Assembly: GCA_965603095.1 (NCBI GenBank)
Contig: CBFDBQ010000004.1
Location: 1 to 54,750 of the forward strand
Direction: 5' to 3'
DNA from: DAOVVL01 sp965603095
GTDB lineage: Bacteria > Pseudomonadota > Alphaproteobacteria > Rhodospirillales > Magnetovibrionaceae
Length of the DNA: 54,750 nt
Program-made: the position numbers and the translations under genes
Notes under the pieces: generated by a model
Seen by the model: only the letters and a program-made list of their open reading frames with translations
Database searches by the model: none
Told to the model about the DNA's origin: nothing
Shown here: one piece after another, positions 52,943 to 54,750 of the stretch
How the letters are laid out: each line of letters starts with the position of its first letter
How positions within the stretch are numbered: the stretch's first letter is position 1

Positions 52943-54286
52943 TTAAGGCTGGCTTAAGGGTAGTCTTAAAATGGCCTTCATGCCCCCCATTTCCGAACGC
53001 CCAAGCTCTAACGAACCGTGATAAAGTTCAGCTAAATCAGTAACTATGCTCAAACCCAGACCAGAACCAGGGGTTGCTTCGTCTAGTCGTTTTCCCCGAC
53101 CCAGAACCTCGGCAAACTTGTCATCAGGAACGCCGGGGCCGTCGTCTTCTATAATCAAAAATCCATCGCTGGCATTTTTATTGCCACTAACACGAACCTT
53201 GGCTTTGGCCCACTTACACGCATTATCCATAAGATTGCCCAGCATTTCTTCCATGTCTTGGCGTTCGCCAACGACACTTAATTCATGAGTATTTACCAAT
53301 GACAGTTCAATATTGCGCTCTGCATAAATGCGTTCAAGCGTTCGTTTTAGGGCATGGGTTATTTCACCCAAATCAGAAGTCATTCCCGGTACACCAACAC
53401 CACCAGCGGCACGAGCACGAGAAAGATGGCGAGAAATAAGTTCATTCATTATTTGGGTTTGTTCTTTTACAATATTTTCCCCATCTTCACCCATGCTTGA
53501 TGCTTCATTTTGCAATATGGCTAATGGCGTTTTAAGGGCATGGGCAAGGTTACCGGCATGGGTTCTGGCGCGCGCTATTACGGCGGCATTATTTTCCAGC
53601 AAAATATTTAAATCATTTACCAATGGCTCAACCTCGCTGGGATAATTGCCAGTCATCCTTTCTGCCCGTCCGGCATGAATGTCGGCCAATCGATTTCGCA
53701 TAAGTTTAAGCGGCCTTAGGCCCAACACCACCTGCACCAATACAGCAGCAGCCATACCCGCGCCCAATATCAACAACGAAAACGCCAAAGTTTCGTTGAA
53801 TTCTTCCATGGTTTTTTCAATTTCATTGGCGGCACCGGAAACATAAATTGTTAATTCATCGGCTAGCCCCGGCAGGGTAAATGTTTCGGCAACAATTCTT
53901 AGTGCTTCTCCCCGTGGGCCGATGGAAGAAAAGCTAATTAACTCCCCCCGTTCGGGCCGGGGCATTTTTTCCAAATCTAATTCTTGATCCCACAATGAAC
54001 GCGAACGCATGGCGGGTATGTCATTAACCGCTATTTCCCAATACCAGCCTGAAAGCGGGCGCAAATAATCGGGATCCCTGGGATGGCTCGCCATAACCAA
54101 CTTGCCATCAACAACATCGGAAAATGAAAGCAATTCTTCGATATGACTGTTGAGAGTTTTATCAAAAGATTTTTCAACATGGTTTCTAAAAATCTGCGAC
54201 AGGGCAATTGCGCCAACCACAAGTGCAATTACAATCCATGCGGTGGAGAACAAAATAAGCCTGAAACTTACCGAGCGGGTAAACAT
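52943..54286 (-). CDS. feuQ: Sensor histidine kinase, FeuQ-like
   Basis: 447 aa inner-membrane kinase. Membrane helix 1 (about 9-31), a periplasmic sensor of some 130 residues, helix 2 (about 167-190), HAMP, phospho-histidine H249 in LAHALKTPLAIL, N box NLMDNACKWAK, G boxes EDDGPGVPDD and GSGLGLSIV. The ALKTPLA H-box and the FeuP-like partner place it with rhizobial FeuPQ, which controls cyclic glucan export. Stop and start codons of the pair are 13 bases apart. Confidence 0.86.
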   Translation of the reverse strand: MFTRSVSFRLILFSTAWIVIALVVGAIALSQIFRNHVEKSFDKTLNSHIEELLSFSDVVDGKLVMASHPRDPDYLRPLSGWYWEIAVNDIPAMRSRSLWDQELDLEKMPRPERGELISFSSIGPRGEALRIVAETFTLPGLADELTIYVSGAANEIEKTMEEFNETLAFSLLILGAGMAAAVLVQVVLGLRPLKLMRNRLADIHAGRAERMTGNYPSEVEPLVNDLNILLENNAAVIARARTHAGNLAHALKTPLAILQNEASSMGEDGENIVKEQTQIMNELISRHLSRARAAGGVGVPGMTSDLGEITHALKRTLERIYAERNIELSLVNTHELSVVGERQDMEEMLGNLMDNACKWAKAKVRVSGNKNASDGFLIIEDDGPGVPDDKFAEVLGRGKRLDEATPGSGLGLSIVTDLAELYHGSLELGRSEMGGMKAILRLPLSQP

Positions 54287-54299
54287 TTAAATGACCTAT

Positions 54300-54750
54300 T
54301 CAGCTGGGTTGGGCAGGTTCGGGCGAAACCATTGAATAGCCCCGCCCGCGATGGGTTTTTATAAGTTCAGGAGATAGTTTTTTACGCAACCTGGCAATGA
54401 ATACTTCTATGGTGTTTGAATCGCGATCAAAATCTTGATCATAAATATGTTCAATTAGTTCTGTTTGCGATACCACACGACCTTGGTGGTGCATAAAATA
54501 TGAAAGCACTTTTAATTCGTGAGCGGTTAAGGTTATACCTTCGCCATTATTAGTTACCTTGCCAGTTCTGGTATCTAGCAGTACCGGGCCACATTCAAGC
54601 AATGGCGAGGCATGACCAGCAGAGCGTCGAATGATTGCACGAACCCGGGCCAGAAGTTCTTCCATGTGAAAAGGTTTGGTCAGATAATCATCTGCGCCGG
54701 CATCAAATCCTGAAACTTTTTCATTCCATAATTCACGCGCGGTTAAAATT
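54300..54750 (-). CDS. feuP: OmpR-type response regulator, FeuP-like, N-terminus missing
   Basis: The frame is open to the window edge; 149 residues visible. End of the receiver domain (ILTARELWNEKVSGFDAGAD, then DYLTKPFH with the conserved lysine) and a full winged-helix DNA-binding domain (LTAHELKVLSYFMHHQGRVV, YDQDFDRDSNTIEVFIARLR, GRGYSM). Close to FeuP of Sinorhizobium. The ATG at 54665 is internal, not the start. Transcribed ahead of the kinase. Confidence 0.92.
   Translation of the reverse strand, partial: ILTARELWNEKVSGFDAGADDYLTKPFHMEELLARVRAIIRRSAGHASPLLECGPVLLDTRTGKVTNNGEGITLTAHELKVLSYFMHHQGRVVSQTELIEHIYDQDFDRDSNTIEVFIARLRKKLSPELIKTHRGRGYSMVSPEPAQPS

Noticed and set aside
1..54750. 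CRISPR arrays, insertion sequences, tRNA or rRNA genes, prophage
   Set aside because: No regularly spaced repeats, transposase or phage proteins, or tRNA cloverleaf signatures were seen on either strand.

Overview
The window is a gene-dense chromosomal segment of an alphaproteobacterium of moderate GC, closest in gene order to Rhodospirillales-like lineages. This rests on several syntenic blocks: trxB-lsrB; an atpHAGDC operon without the F0 genes; a zapE-mdh-sucCDAB-lpd TCA cluster beside sdhCDAB and ethylmalonyl-CoA pathway genes; ffh-rpsP-rimM-trmD-rplS-leuCDB-asd; dapF-mtaB-ftsY; and a FeuPQ-type two-component pair. I see no tRNA, rRNA, insertion sequence, prophage or CRISPR array. Genus-level placement is not possible from the sequence alone.

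Layout. 1-2316: end of trxB, an LsrB/VtlR-type LysR regulator, then a 560-bp gap that is not empty: it holds two tandem, strongly folded RNAs with C-rich loops and intrinsic terminators, placed like the AbcR/alpha-r15 sRNAs of rhizobia. 2317-7478: aspartate aminotransferase, a methyltransferase, uvrB, a SixA phosphatase and a hemerythrin. 7582-12579: F1 ATP synthase operon (minus strand) with a hairpin-rich leader. 12878-18173: priA, DUF484-xerC, and a secreted protein of unknown function. 18262-28947: minus-strand TCA cluster (zapE, mdh, a lysine-rich histone H1-like gene, sucC, sucD, sucA, odhB, lpdA). 29140-30436: a membrane hydroxylase and an unknown partner.

30457-36912: sdhCDAB preceded by mesaconyl-CoA hydratase, a secreted dienelactone-hydrolase-like protein and a CitE/Mcl-type lyase or thioesterase. 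37106-37672: an orphan receiver protein. 37683-45893: asd, leuB, leuD, leuC, rplS, trmD, rimM, rpsP, ffh (all minus). 46234-50539: a PraR-like repressor, a small HTH gene whose reading frame looks broken, dapF, mtaB and ftsY. 50549-51451: three small genes of unknown function, one resembling a YjfB-type motility protein. 51615-54750: pgk and a FeuPQ-like kinase and regulator, the latter cut by the window edge.

Functionally the window joins central energy metabolism (TCA cycle, complex II, ATP synthase, glycolysis, C2 assimilation by the ethylmalonyl-CoA route) with protein targeting (ffh and ftsY, about 4 kb apart), ribosome maturation, Leu and Lys/Thr/Met precursor synthesis, and replication or repair (priA, uvrB, xerC). 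The least conventional items are the tandem sRNA pair at lsrB, the repeat-built histone-like gene inside the TCA operon, and the frame-split HTH gene.
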